Shown piece by piece: positions 25,423 to 34,810 of a stretch of 64,000 nucleotides of DNA. This stretch comes from Pectinatus haikarae (GTDB lineage: Bacteria; Bacillota; Negativicutes; Selenomonadales; Selenomonadaceae). The stretch lies in assembly GCF_030813505.1 (NCBI RefSeq), contig NZ_JAUSUE010000013.1. One strand, written 5' to 3'. Position numbers and translations under genes: made by a program. The notes under the pieces were generated by a model. The model had not been told where the DNA came from. It saw only the letters and a program-made list of their open reading frames with translations, and made no database searches. The first letter of the stretch is position 1. Each line of letters starts with the position of its first letter.

Positions 25423-26850
25423 ATGTCTACTCACATAAATGATCAAGGACATGCATTTCTTAAAAAAATTGCTTTTTCCGCAACTTTCGGTGCTATATTG
25501 TTTGGTTATGATACAGGTGTCATAAACGGTGCTCTGCCGTTTATGTCAAGGCCCGATCAACTGAATCTGACTCCGGCCAGAGAGGGAATGGTCGCCAGCA
25601 GCCTGCTTTTCGGGGCGGCATTGGGGGCCTTCTTCGGTGGACGTATCGCAGATGCCAAGGGACGTCGCAAAATGCTTCTTATTTTGTCGGTAATATTTTT
25701 CTTATCAACTATAGGCTGTGCTCTGTCCCCCAGTTTTGAAGTCATTGTGGCTTTTCGTTTCTTACTTGGAATTGCTGTCGGCGGTGCATCTGTCACAGTC
25801 CCTGCTTACTTATCAGAAATGTCACCGGTAGAAGGGCGGGGTCGTCTAGTTACTCAAAATGAATTGATGATAGTATCAGGACAATTACTGGCATTTGTAA
25901 TGAATGCTATTTTGGCAGTTTCCTTTGGCGAAGCAGGTCACATTTGGCGCTGGATGCTTTCAATAGCCACTATTCCTGCGGTCTGTCTGTTCGTCGGTAT
26001 GTACCGAATGCCGGAAAGTCCGCGCTGGATGGTACGGCAGGGCAGAATTGGGGAAGCATTAGAGGTCCTAAAAAAGGTGCGTGACGAGAAACAGGCTGTA
26101 GCAGAACTTGAAGAAATTCAGACAAACATTGAAAAAGAAAGTTCAAAAAAGGAAGTAAAGCTCAGTGAATTAGGCGTTCCCTGGGTGCGCCGAATTGTGT
26201 TTATAGCAATCGGCATCGCAATGTGTAATCAATTCGGCGGTGTCAATTCCGTTATGTATTATGGCACACAAATACTGCAGAATGCCGGTTTCAGTACAAA
26301 TGCTGCCATCGTCGGAAATATAGCAAACGGCATCATTTCAGTAATCGCAACCTATCAGGGCATTTATCTGATGAAAAGCCACGGTGTTCGCAAATTACTG
26401 ATGCTGGGTTTTATCACCACTATGATCTGCCATATCATTATCGGCACCTCAAGCCTGCTGTTTTCGCATGAAGCATTTTTCCCATATTTTATTCTTTTTA
26501 TGACTGTAATGTTTATGATGTGCAACCAGGGCCTGATAGCACCGACTACTTGGCTGCTTCTCTCTGAAGTTTTTCCGATGCGTCTGCGCGGCATGGGCAT
26601 GGGTGTTGCTGTTCTATGCATGTGGCTTACCAACTTCGTAATAGGTCTGACTTTCCCTGTACTGCTGTCAATAGTGGGACTTTCTGGAACATTTTATACT
26701 TTTGCCTGCATCGGAGTAGTCGCGCTTATTTTCGTGAAACTTTGGGTTCCTGAAACCAAGGGACGTTCGCTTGAAAAAATCGAAGAAGATTTCAGAGCCT
26801 ATGGTGCTACGGATGAAGAAAAAGCTAAGCAATATATAGAAAGAATTTGA
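25423..26850 (+). CDS. iolT: Inositol:proton symporter, MFS sugar porter
   Basis: A 12-helix sugar-porter-family transporter of 475 residues. Signatures are FGYDTGVINGALPF in helix 1, GGRIADAKGRRK between helices 2 and 3, PESPRWMVRQGR before the central loop, FGGVNSVMYYG in helix 7 and PETKGRSLEKIEEDF at the C terminus. These match IolT-type myo-inositol permeases. Start ATG 25423 has TGGGAGGATAAA. It has its own leader 383 bases after iolD, so it is probably a separate unit in the same regulon. Two paralogues are at 36.9 and 43.5 kb; placement next to the core operon makes this one the likely main myo-inositol importer. Confidence 0.9.
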   Translation: MSTHINDQGHAFLKKIAFSATFGAILFGYDTGVINGALPFMSRPDQLNLTPAREGMVASSLLFGAALGAFFGGRIADAKGRRKMLLILSVIFFLSTIGCALSPSFEVIVAFRFLLGIAVGGASVTVPAYLSEMSPVEGRGRLVTQNELMIVSGQLLAFVMNAILAVSFGEAGHIWRWMLSIATIPAVCLFVGMYRMPESPRWMVRQGRIGEALEVLKKVRDEKQAVAELEEIQTNIEKESSKKEVKLSELGVPWVRRIVFIAIGIAMCNQFGGVNSVMYYGTQILQNAGFSTNAAIVGNIANGIISVIATYQGIYLMKSHGVRKLLMLGFITTMICHIIIGTSSLLFSHEAFFPYFILFMTVMFMMCNQGLIAPTTWLLLSEVFPMRLRGMGMGVAVLCMWLTNFVIGLTFPVLLSIVGLSGTFYTFACIGVVALIFVKLWVPETKGRSLEKIEEDFRAYGATDEEKAKQYIERI

Positions 26851-27246
26851 ATTTTACTATAAATATATCTGCTGCGATAATATTATCTGTTCAGTAATGT
26901 TGAGTGAGAGTTTTAGCGTACCGATTTTATCACGCGTTTATATAATATCAAGATTTACAATTATCGAGGGAAGCTTATCAGCTTCAAAATACAATATATC
27001 CAGAGCAGGATATAGGGGAGGCCGATATAAAAGCAATTTTATTTGTTTGAATATGCACCAGGACCCATTTTAAACTTTCTAATATATATTATAATATTTT
27101 AAAACATTGATTGAAAACAAAGGAACTGCACTTGGCAGCTGATTTTTCATTATTGATTGTTTCATCATATATACAATTGCTTTGGTGAATGATTTAAGTA
27201 TAAAAAACAATTACATCGAATATAAATCGTTAATTTACAAGTAGAG

Positions 27247-27288
27247 AGCCTTCTATGGTTATGAATTTTAATTATAGAAGGCTTTTTG
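27247..27288 (+). terminator. Intrinsic terminator downstream of iolT
   Basis: Perfect 10-bp arms AGCCTTCTAT (27247-27256) and ATAGAAGGCT (27274-27283), followed by TTTTT. It lies about 400 bases after the iolT stop. The stretch 26851-27246 shows no gene, ribosome binding site or other structure I can support. Confidence 0.7.
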
Positions 27289-27406
27289 CATTTTTCAATA
27301 ATAATCAGGTATAATAACTAAAAACAGTTTTGCAGATATTTCTTCGGACAAGTATGCAGAAGCATCCATTGAAATAGAACAGCTAACATCTAAAGAGGTA
27401 AAAAAA

Positions 27407-28300
27407 TTGACAGTACAGCATTATATAAAAAAAGATTTTCAACCGGGCATTGAAAAGGATATACGATTGCTATACGTATGTGAGGCGGATGAAAGTCAGG
27501 CAAATTATCCTTCACTGCTGCACTCACACAATGATCGTCTGGAATTGGTCTACGTATATAAAGGTGAAGGAATCCACCGCATAGGCAATAATCTTTATCA
27601 TACTCAGGCTGGTTATATATCAGTATTCAACAGCAATGTTCTGCATGACGAAATGGCCAGGCCTGATATAGGCATGGGTTTTTTCAATTGCGCCGTAAAA
27701 GGCCTGAAAATCAATACTCTGCCGGAGAACTGGCTTATCCCCCAAACTGTCAGCCCGATATTGAAATGCGGCGATATCAGCTGGTGTGTAGAAGATATCT
27801 TTCGGCAGATGAAATATCATTTATCCAATAACCGAGAAGGCGCAGAGCTTATATGTCAATATTTGATGGATGCACTTTTATGCATGATTATGAATCAAAT
27901 TCCCTTTGAGGCAGACAAAAAAAATACAGAAGACAACGAATTGATCATCGAAGTAAAATCATATATTGATACGCATTATTCTGAAAAGCTGACATTTGAT
28001 TCGTTGTGTGAAAAACTGCATATCAGTGAATCCTTTCTCTCACATAAATTTAAAAAGGTAACAGGTTTTTCTCCTGTACAATACATAACACGCAGACGTA
28101 TGGGAAAAGCACAGACTCTTCTGATAAGTTCTGACGAAAGCATCACCGAAATAGGTGCTGTGGCCGGCTATGAAAATACCAGTTACTTTAATATGCTGTT
28201 TAAAAAAATTATCGGCATGACCCCACTGGAATACAGACGATACTGGGTCGGCAAGGAACAATACAGAAAGCTTGATGCATTGAATCAGGATAAGCTCTGA
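27407..28300 (+). CDS. AraC-family regulator, paralogue A
   Basis: A 297-residue regulator with an N-terminal cupin domain (SLLHSHNDRLELVYVYKGEG; NSNVLHDEMARPD) and a C-terminal AraC double helix-turn-helix (TFDSLCEKLHISESFLSH; YFNMLFKKIIGMTPLEYRRY). The start is TTG 27407, placed by AGAGGT and by alignment with its two close paralogues (34.8 and 42.4 kb), all beginning MT-x-x-x-Y-x-KK. It precedes iolI on the same strand by about 250 bases, so it is a candidate activator of iolI or iolT. Confidence 0.9.
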   Translation: MTVQHYIKKDFQPGIEKDIRLLYVCEADESQANYPSLLHSHNDRLELVYVYKGEGIHRIGNNLYHTQAGYISVFNSNVLHDEMARPDIGMGFFNCAVKGLKINTLPENWLIPQTVSPILKCGDISWCVEDIFRQMKYHLSNNREGAELICQYLMDALLCMIMNQIPFEADKKNTEDNELIIEVKSYIDTHYSEKLTFDSLCEKLHISESFLSHKFKKVTGFSPVQYITRRRMGKAQTLLISSDESITEIGAVAGYENTSYFNMLFKKIIGMTPLEYRRYWVGKEQYRKLDALNQDKL

Positions 28301-28547
28301 TATTCCATAGTCAACTTGCTTCTTATATTTTTCGATGCCCAAAGCAGCTCCGTTACGGTTTCTGAAATGAGTTATTTATTATGATGCCAGATATTGATAT
28401 TTTTATTTTACGGACTTAAAAAGTATATATATTTCAGGCCTGCGGTTCTGATGAACGTGCGAGATACTGCAAGTTATTTTCCCACAAAAAGCCTATAATA
28501 CAAGTATAAAAACATACAGTTACAATAATGAAGGGAGTCCTTTAGTT

Positions 28548-29402
28548 ATGAAATTAGGTATGAATGAAGCTACAGCTTTAGAAAAATCTTCTTTAAAAAA
28601 AGATTTGGAATTATGCGAAAAATATAAATATGACTATATTGAAATTCGCACTATGGACAGTCTGCCGAATTACCTGAAAAAACACAGCATTGATGATCTG
28701 GCCGAATATTTTAAAACACATAAAGTAAAACCGCTGGCTTTCAATACATTGTGCTTTTTCAACAATCGTACACCGGAAGAATATCAAAAGGTCCTGGATG
28801 AGCTGAAGTATATGTGCGAAGTGGGCAACAAAATCGGCTGCAATACGATTATAACAGTTCCGACTGTGGACCTTAAAAAAACCACTCGCACTCAGATACG
28901 CAAATCAGCAGTAAAATGCCTCAGTGAAATGGCAGATCTGGCAGCTGATTATAACATGCGGCTGTCGGTGGAATTTATCGGTCATCAGGCAGCATCAATA
29001 AACACTTTTGGTCAGGCTTACTCAATAATTGAGGAAATTGATAAAAAAAATCTTGGTATCACTCTTGATTGTTTTCATTTTCATGGAATGGCATCCAAAA
29101 TAGAGGATTTGGAAAAGGCAGACGGACAGAAAATTTTTGTTGTTCATCTGAATGATACTGAGGATTTTCAGATAGGTGTGCTTTTAGATGAGGACCGTGT
29201 GTGGCCGGGAGACGGATGTATTAAATTAGGAAAGATTTTCCGCACGCTGAAAAAAATCGGCTGGAAAGAAGATGTGGTTTCTCTGGAATTGTTCCGTCCT
29301 GAATATTACCAAATGGATCCCGATGACGTATACCGTATTGGCATGGAAAAATCAAAATCGATTATCAATAAGATCAACATGATCGAAAAGGGTTGGTTTT
29401 GA
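28548..29402 (+). CDS. iolI: Inosose isomerase
   Basis: A 284-residue TIM-barrel metal enzyme closely matching Bacillus IolI, which interconverts keto-inositols (2-keto-myo-inositol to 1-keto-D-chiro-inositol). The N terminus (MKLGMNEATALEKS, then YDYIEIRTMDSLPNYL) and C-terminal SLELFRPEYY are nearly diagnostic. Metal ligands are expected at SVEFIGH (Glu near 142), LDCFHFH (Asp), HLNDTED and SLELF (Glu). Start ATG 28548 follows AAGGGAG. It is monocistronic, with a strong terminator after it. It allows D-chiro-inositol-derived inososes to feed the same pathway. Confidence 0.93.
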   Translation: MKLGMNEATALEKSSLKKDLELCEKYKYDYIEIRTMDSLPNYLKKHSIDDLAEYFKTHKVKPLAFNTLCFFNNRTPEEYQKVLDELKYMCEVGNKIGCNTIITVPTVDLKKTTRTQIRKSAVKCLSEMADLAADYNMRLSVEFIGHQAASINTFGQAYSIIEEIDKKNLGITLDCFHFHGMASKIEDLEKADGQKIFVVHLNDTEDFQIGVLLDEDRVWPGDGCIKLGKIFRTLKKIGWKEDVVSLELFRPEYYQMDPDDVYRIGMEKSKSIINKINMIEKGWF

Positions 29403-29467
29403 GAATTTTTATAAGTATCATACAGGCTTAGTAAAAATGGGCATTCATTTATTACTGAGTTATAAAA

Positions 29468-29527
29468 GGCTCATTGTCGGTGCATTCTATATCAGATGCA
29501 TCGATAATGAGTCTTTTCTATTTATTT
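29468..29527 (+). terminator. Intrinsic terminator after iolI
   Basis: GGCTCATT, TCG and TGCAT pair with ATGCA, CGA and AATGAGTC (29468-29513), followed by TTTTCTATTTATTTTT. Confidence 0.75.
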
Positions 29528-29585
29528 TTTCATAATTTATAGATAAAACTAATAATTTTTAATATAAAAGCTTCGGGCAAACTCA

Positions 29586-29613
29586 TTGACACCGATAATT
29601 AATATGCTATACT
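29586..29613 (+). promoter_or_regulatory. Promoter of the small membrane-protein gene
   Basis: TTGACA (29586-29591), 16 bases, TATACT (29608-29613), then a GGAGGAGGG ribosome binding site before the ATG at 29643. It is close to the sigma-A consensus. Confidence 0.6.
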
Positions 29614-29642
29614 GATGGCAAGTAACGGAGGAGGGATAGGAA

Positions 29643-29861
29643 ATGAAAAATCTGACATTGTTATTTACTGGAATTACACTCGTCGGTGGTGTGATTCTTT
29701 CATTGATATCTGGCTCATGGATCATGCTGGCAGCAGCTGTTATCCTGATGGGCAGCAGTTTCGTAATAAGCTATATAGGCAGTATGCTGGCCTTGTCAGG
29801 CGATGAAGCTGCAGATGATGCTGAAAGTGTCGTTTATCGGCGCGCCTGTGCAAATAAGTAG
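29643..29861 (+). CDS. Small two-helix membrane protein
   Basis: A 72-residue protein with two hydrophobic segments (about 5-21 and 24-50) and an acidic, soluble C-terminal tail (GDEAADDAESVVYRR). It has a near-consensus promoter, the strong ribosome site GGAGGAGGGATAGG and a following terminator, so it is very likely expressed. I do not recognise a family. It is unlike its metabolic neighbours and could be a stress or envelope microprotein. Confidence 0.7.
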   Translation: MKNLTLLFTGITLVGGVILSLISGSWIMLAAAVILMGSSFVISYIGSMLALSGDEAADDAESVVYRRACANK

Positions 29862-29914
29862 AACTCTGACTTTGGCTTCAGACGGTTTTGTATAATTATA
29901 ATGCAGGAAAATGT

Positions 29915-29947
29915 GAGGGACGGGATAATTATTCCGTCTCTTTTGTT
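29915..29947. terminator. Bidirectional hairpin terminator
   Basis: GGGACGG pairs with CCGTCTC (one G-T pair) around TAATTAT, with TTTTGTTTT on the plus side. It ends the small membrane-protein transcript and may also stop the converging AraC gene. Confidence 0.55.
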
Positions 29948-29987
29948 TTGCCGTTTTCCATATATACCAATATATGCCAGAAATATG

Positions 29988-30866
29988 TTATAATCTCATT
30001 TTTCTAAACTGACCGGGAGTCAAATTAGCGTATTTAATAAATGAACGGATAAAATGAGATCTGCTGCTGAAACCGCAGAAAAACGCTACTTCTTCTATAG
30101 ACAGTGATGTTTCAACAAGTTTTTCTTTAGCCCTTATTATACGAATATTCATAATATATTTATGCGGAGAAAATCCGGTTTCTCTTTTAAAAACACGGCA
30201 GAAGTGATACACACTGAGGTTTGTTAAATGACTCAGCTGTTTCAGATCCAGGGATTTATTGAAATACTGGTTTATATACCATACGGCTTTTTTTATCTCA
30301 TTTGAAAGTATGTTTTCTTGATTATTCTGGATATAGAAAAATGAGCAGAGTAATTCGTAAATAAGGGTGGATATTTTATTCTCGTTCATGATATTTATAT
30401 CACAGGTCAGCAGCTCAAAAATACTGTTGAAATTATGCTGAGCCTTGCAAGTACGTTCTCTGATAAAAAGACTTCCGCATTTTTCATACAATTCGTCGCA
30501 AAGCTTTTGGGAAAGTCCGCCAGAAAAATGAAACCATTTGAAAACAGTAGTGTTTTCTACATAATAGACATTTTCATATTTACAGTCCAGCAAGACCATT
30601 TCATTTTCATTGGCTGTAAAATGTCTGTTACGATACTTGAAAGTAAGACTGCCATATTTTACCCAAAACAAGATAAAGCAATCTAAATGTTTTCTGATTA
30701 CCTTATATTGCGAATTACAATGATATTCGGCTCCCCACAGGACATAGTGATGAATCTTTTTTGTGAAATCTGATGCTTCATAGAAATATATTCCCTGCTT
30801 TTCTGATATACCGGTTTCTTTTTTTATGATTCCTTTTTGGGAAAAATTATTTTCATTTGAATTCAT
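29988..30866 (-). CDS. AraC-family regulator of a distinct subgroup
   Basis: A 292-residue regulator. The N-terminal half is an AraC-type arm/cupin domain (FILFWVKYGSLTFKYRNRHF; NENEMVLLDCKYENVYYV) without the HSH motif of the other AraC proteins here. The C terminus has the usual double helix-turn-helix (LKQLSHLTNLSVYHFCRVFK; SHFIRSFIKYANLTPGQFRK). Start ATG 30866 has CAGGAGATG. It is divergent from the Gfo/Idh-iolE pair at 31.1-33.2 kb, which it most likely controls. Confidence 0.88.
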   Translation of the reverse strand: MNSNENNFSQKGIIKKETGISEKQGIYFYEASDFTKKIHHYVLWGAEYHCNSQYKVIRKHLDCFILFWVKYGSLTFKYRNRHFTANENEMVLLDCKYENVYYVENTTVFKWFHFSGGLSQKLCDELYEKCGSLFIRERTCKAQHNFNSIFELLTCDINIMNENKISTLIYELLCSFFYIQNNQENILSNEIKKAVWYINQYFNKSLDLKQLSHLTNLSVYHFCRVFKRETGFSPHKYIMNIRIIRAKEKLVETSLSIEEVAFFCGFSSRSHFIRSFIKYANLTPGQFRKMRL

Positions 30867-31051
30867 AATGTCATCTCCTGATTATTGAGCAAGAAATGTA
30901 ACTTTTAAGCCAAGTTATTAGACTGATTAGTGTATAGATATATTGTAAAATAAAAACAGCTGCTAGAGTAATTTAATAAATAAGTTTTTAGTTTCAGGCA
31001 AGATTTTGTCCTATGTAAATGAAGTTTAAAAAATGTTATGCGCGGGATTGT

Positions 31052-31068
31052 CCATTCCTTGGGAACGG
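31052..31068. promoter_or_regulatory. 17-bp near-palindrome in the divergent region
   Basis: CCATTCCTTGGGAACGG has arms CCATTCC/GGAACGG with one mismatch. It lies 95 bases before the dehydrogenase start, in the 30867-31162 region shared with the AraC gene. It is a candidate operator. Confidence 0.35.
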
Positions 31069-31162
31069 CTGACTGAATAAAGGTATCAGCTTCTCTAATT
31101 GACCGCTTGCAGCGACGGGAATATCAGAATGGTAATTACTGAGCAGAAAAGGAGTGTTAAAA

Positions 31163-32302
31163 ATGAAACAGATAAGAATCGGAACTATCGGCGGCGCTGG
31201 ATGGATCGGACAGGTGCATGCCACCTCCATGCAAAACGTTCAAAGAATTTACGAGGAAGATACGGGAATACCAGTATTTGAAATTGTATCAGATGTCAAT
31301 GAAGAAAAATTAAAGACTGTACAGAAAAAATTTGGGTATAAACGATATACTGCAGATTGGAGAAATCTGGTGTCGGATCCTGACGTTGATTTGGTGGATA
31401 TAGCTACCCCAAACAGTATGCATTATGAAATGGCCAGAACAGCACTGGAAAATGGTAAACACGTGTTCTGCGAGAAACCGCTTACACTTTCCTGGGAACA
31501 GTCTGAACAATTATCTGCATTGGCACAGGAAAAAGGAGTCGTTAATTATGTGGCATTTAATAATTTAATGAATCCTGCCAATCAGTATGTCAAAGAATTG
31601 GTTCAAACGGGCAAATTGGGAAAAATTGTGAGAGTTGAGGGGACTTATGATCAGGATATGCTGTTGGACCCAAATATTCCAATTACCTGGCGGCATATAA
31701 ATAAATTTGCCGGTTCGGGCGCTTTAGGTGATTTGGCGAGTCATTTACTGAGTGTGTTGCAAATGATTTTAGGAAATATTCGGGAGGTTAATGGTGTGTC
31801 CTCCACGGTTATACCGGAAAGACCCGTAAAAACGGACTCCTGCGAAAAAGCCAGAGTGGAAAATGAAGATGTTATTGGCTTCATGGTCAGATATGAAAAT
31901 GGAGCAATAGGAACTGTCGGGGCCAGCCGGGTGGCGACTGGACGCAAAAATTATTTTGCATATGAAATTCAGGGAACTGAGGGAAGTGTAGTCTATAATC
32001 TGGAAAGAATGTGTGAGGTGAATGTTTATTTCAAGAAGGACGAAGGAAGGGATATGGGGTTCAGAAATGTACTTTTGAATCCGTATCACGAAGGTTATTC
32101 GGCATTTCAGCCTGCACCGGGAATTGCAATTGCCTTTAATGATATGAAGATCATTGAAGCGCATACTTTGCTGTCGGCACTGACCAGAGGAACAGACTAT
32201 ATAAGCAACTTTGCTTTTGGAGCTAAGGTGGACGCTGTTATTGCGGCTGTACTGAGATCTGTAAATTCAAGGCAATGGGAAAAAGTATATGCCGGTAAAT
32301 AA
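31163..32302 (+). CDS. Gfo/Idh/MocA-family dehydrogenase paired with an IolE homologue
   Basis: A 379-residue NAD(P)-dependent oxidoreductase. It has the Rossmann motif GTIGGAGWIGQVHA, the CEKPL signature near residue 110, and a GALGDLASHLLSV segment where the catalytic His is expected. The frame opens at 31154, but ATG 31163 follows AAAGGAG and gives a standard start. It is 22 bases upstream of an iolE-like gene, so the pair would oxidise and then dehydrate one substrate. It is distinct from all three IolG copies and from the pair at 38.5 and 44.9 kb. The substrate could be a different inositol isomer or derivative. Confidence 0.85.
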   Translation: MKQIRIGTIGGAGWIGQVHATSMQNVQRIYEEDTGIPVFEIVSDVNEEKLKTVQKKFGYKRYTADWRNLVSDPDVDLVDIATPNSMHYEMARTALENGKHVFCEKPLTLSWEQSEQLSALAQEKGVVNYVAFNNLMNPANQYVKELVQTGKLGKIVRVEGTYDQDMLLDPNIPITWRHINKFAGSGALGDLASHLLSVLQMILGNIREVNGVSSTVIPERPVKTDSCEKARVENEDVIGFMVRYENGAIGTVGASRVATGRKNYFAYEIQGTEGSVVYNLERMCEVNVYFKKDEGRDMGFRNVLLNPYHEGYSAFQPAPGIAIAFNDMKIIEAHTLLSALTRGTDYISNFAFGAKVDAVIAAVLRSVNSRQWEKVYAGK

Positions 32303-32324
32303 AGTTCATGCGGGAGGCGCAAAC

Positions 32325-33221
32325 ATGTTTGAAAACAGAAAAATTCACTTAGGCATAGCGCCGATAGGTTGGAGTAATGACGATATGCCTTCATTAGGCG
32401 GTGACATATCGTTTGAGCAATGCGCCAGTGAAATTGCTTTAGCGGGATTTGAAGGAACTGAGGTAGGTGGAAAGTTTCCTGCGGAGCCAGAGATACTGCG
32501 CAAAGCGTTGAATATGCGCGGCATACACATTTCCAGTCAATGGTTCAGCTCATATCTGTGCTCGGTTTCCTATGAGGAAAATGAGAGAGAATTTGTTAAA
32601 ACACTTGATTTTCTGAAAAAATTCAATGCAAAACGGGTAAATGTATGTGAACTGACCCGCTGTCTGTTTTCCTCTGAAAAATCTATGTTTGGAAAATTTA
32701 AACCGACAGCTTCCAGTGAAGAATGGAAACGATTGTGCACCGGGTTAGACAAACTGGGAAGAATAGCTAAAAACAGAGGATTTAAAATGTGTTATCATCA
32801 TCACATGGCAACTGTCGTACAGACACTGGAAGAAACAAAGCGCCTGATGGAGAGTACCAATCCGGAGTATGTATATTTATGCTATGACACAGGCCATTTT
32901 ACATTCTCGGGTGAAAACGCCGTACAAGCAGCGAAAATATTCAGCAGCAGGATAGGCCACGTTCATTTAAAGGATATACGGCAGAATAAAATGAAACAGG
33001 CGGAAGAGGAGGGTTTCAGATTCAGAAAAGCTGTTTTGGCCGGCTGTTTTACCATACCGGGAGACGGTTGTGTAAATTTCCCGGAAATATTTGAAATATT
33101 GGATAAATCAGGCTATGAGGGATGGCTGCTGGTTGAAGCTGAACAGGATCCGGGCATTGCCAATCCTTTTGAATGTGCAGTGCGGGCCAGAACATATATA
33201 AGGAAAACGACCGGATTATAA
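32325..33221 (+). CDS. iolE: Inosose dehydratase homologue (first IolE copy)
   Basis: A 298-residue TIM-barrel dehydratase that should remove water from an inosose to give the trihydroxycyclohexane dione used by IolD. IolE hallmarks are LGIAPIGWSNDDMPSLGG, EVGGKFPAEPEIL, CYHHHMATVVQTLEE, CYDTGHFTFSGENA, HVHLKDIRQNK and the terminal VEAEQDPG. ATG 32325 follows CGGGAGG and is preferred over the in-frame ATG at 32289 inside the gap. It is less canonical than the copy at 49.7 kb (for example GTEVGG for GCEVGG), so it may act on a different isomer made by the upstream dehydrogenase. Confidence 0.85.
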   Translation: MFENRKIHLGIAPIGWSNDDMPSLGGDISFEQCASEIALAGFEGTEVGGKFPAEPEILRKALNMRGIHISSQWFSSYLCSVSYEENEREFVKTLDFLKKFNAKRVNVCELTRCLFSSEKSMFGKFKPTASSEEWKRLCTGLDKLGRIAKNRGFKMCYHHHMATVVQTLEETKRLMESTNPEYVYLCYDTGHFTFSGENAVQAAKIFSSRIGHVHLKDIRQNKMKQAEEEGFRFRKAVLAGCFTIPGDGCVNFPEIFEILDKSGYEGWLLVEAEQDPGIANPFECAVRARTYIRKTTGL

Positions 33222-33397
33222 TTGATTTTAGACGATAATCAGGCCGCTCTGATAGTTTCTGCTGCTATAAGCGGTGAGTGAAGAGAATGCCGGTTCTTTA
33301 AGTTGGACAACTGTGGTATTCCTTTTTCTTTTACCAGTACTGGAGAAAATTTAAACAGCAACGCTGTTCCTACGATTATGATTTTACCGGTTGGCCG

Positions 33398-33448
33398 ATG
33401 CAAAAAGCACTTCCACTTGTCATGCGGAAGTGCTTTTTGCATTTTAAA
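33398..33448. terminator. Bidirectional intrinsic terminator
   Basis: Perfect 17-bp arms (33398-33414 and 33426-33442) with an AAAAAG/CTTTTT base serve both the iolE-like gene and the converging aldo/keto reductase gene. The rest of the 33222-33583 gap shows nothing codable. Confidence 0.85.
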
Positions 33449-33583
33449 GGAAAGCAGGAAGACCGCGGAGGTGTTTTCAGACCGGCGCATTTCTGCCTCC
33501 GATAAAGCCACGGGCTGCCATATGAGATAAAAAGTGAAAGGCTCTTCTCTTTTGCATTATCAAAAGACAGCTGACCAACCAGA

Positions 33584-34435
33584 TCAGTATATAGATTTAT
33601 CCGGATCAGCTCCCAAAGTGTCCAGTACCTGCGGCAATTCATTAAGAAGCTCCATATCTCCGTCACTGAGTGCAAAGTCAAAGATCAGCGCGTTTTCTTT
33701 TATGCGATCAGGTTTTACGGATTTAGGCAGCGGCAGTATCTGTTTTTGCAATGCCCAGCGCAGACATATCTGTGCGATAGATTTACTATATTTTTCACTC
33801 ATTCTCTGCAGTTCGGGCATCCTGAATATATCACCATGAGCCAAGGGCGACCAGCCTTCAACGACAATATTATTTTTATGGGCAAATTCAACCGTATCGA
33901 CATGATTCAATCCCGGGTGCAGCTCTATCTGGTCTACCATGGGCGCGATCCGGCAATGATCAAGCAACGGACGCAGGTGCCGTATCATAAAATTGCTGAC
34001 ACCGACAGCGCGTATATATTTTTCCTGATAAAGTTTTTCAAAGGCTTGCCAAGTTTCCAATATCATTATTTGCCAGTCATGTTCATGTCCCTTTACTATC
34101 GGCCAATGTATAAGATATAAATCAAGATAATCAGTCTGAAGTTTTTTAAGCGATTCATGAAAAGCCTTTAATGTGTTTTCATACCCTTGATCATGATTCC
34201 ACAGCTTACTTGTGAGAAAAATATCGCTGCGATGCACACCGCTGCCTGCTATTGCTCTACCGACACTTTGTTCATTACCATAAATAGCTGCAGTGTCAAT
34301 ATGGCGATAGCCGATTTTCAGAGCGTCCAATACCGCTTTTTCCGCGGCACTGTCAGGTGTTTTCCAAGTTCCATAACCAATACAAGGTATCTTAACCCCA
34401 TTATATAATTCATAACAATCTGTTAATTTCTGCAT
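33584..34435 (-). CDS. Aldo/keto reductase
   Basis: A 283-residue NADPH-dependent carbonyl reductase of the AKR5-like group. The catalytic tetrad is visible as Asp47 and Tyr52 (HIDTAAIYGNE), Lys77 (TSKLWN) and His110 (YLIHWP). GVSNF and the C-terminal LPKSVKPDRIKEN cofactor-binding segment are present. The frame extends to 34501, but ATG 34435 follows AGAAAGGGCG and starts the conserved MQKLTDCYELYNG. It is divergent from an AraC regulator gene. Reduction of an inosose or of a sugar aldehyde are both possible. Confidence 0.88.
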   Translation of the reverse strand: MQKLTDCYELYNGVKIPCIGYGTWKTPDSAAEKAVLDALKIGYRHIDTAAIYGNEQSVGRAIAGSGVHRSDIFLTSKLWNHDQGYENTLKAFHESLKKLQTDYLDLYLIHWPIVKGHEHDWQIMILETWQAFEKLYQEKYIRAVGVSNFMIRHLRPLLDHCRIAPMVDQIELHPGLNHVDTVEFAHKNNIVVEGWSPLAHGDIFRMPELQRMSEKYSKSIAQICLRWALQKQILPLPKSVKPDRIKENALIFDFALSDGDMELLNELPQVLDTLGADPDKSIY

Positions 34436-34560
34436 GTAAATCGCCCTTTCTCTGCAATGCCCCAGCATATTCTGCCAGATAATAATTCCGAAAATCATCA
34501 CAAGCAGAACAGGATGGATGAGAGTCTATAATTTCAACTCCATTCTTATACCTGTTGTGT

Positions 34561-34612
34561 ATCATATTATAAATATTTTGATTAATTTTTATCAATATAT
34601 TTATAATATGAT
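34561..34612. repeat. 22-bp near-perfect inverted repeat
   Basis: Left arm 34561-34582 and right arm 34591-34612 are complementary at 21 of 22 positions around TAATTTTT. It lies between the divergent aldo/keto reductase and AraC genes, 125 bases upstream of the reductase start. It has no T-run context expected of a terminator and looks like an operator or cruciform. The remainder of 34436-34810 is promoter-like AT-rich DNA. Confidence 0.65.
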
Positions 34613-34810
34613 GTTAATACGAGGTGTTAAGTTTGTCAATTTTTTTATGTAAAATGATAATTTTTTGATTGATAAAACCATAATTAATTTGTAATATAGT
34701 ATGCAGAGACATATTTTACGATTGATTATCCGCTTTACCGCACCTGCATGTGCAGATTACGCGACTGCGACAGCCTCTGAATATAAAAATCATAATCTCA
34801 GGGTGATAAA

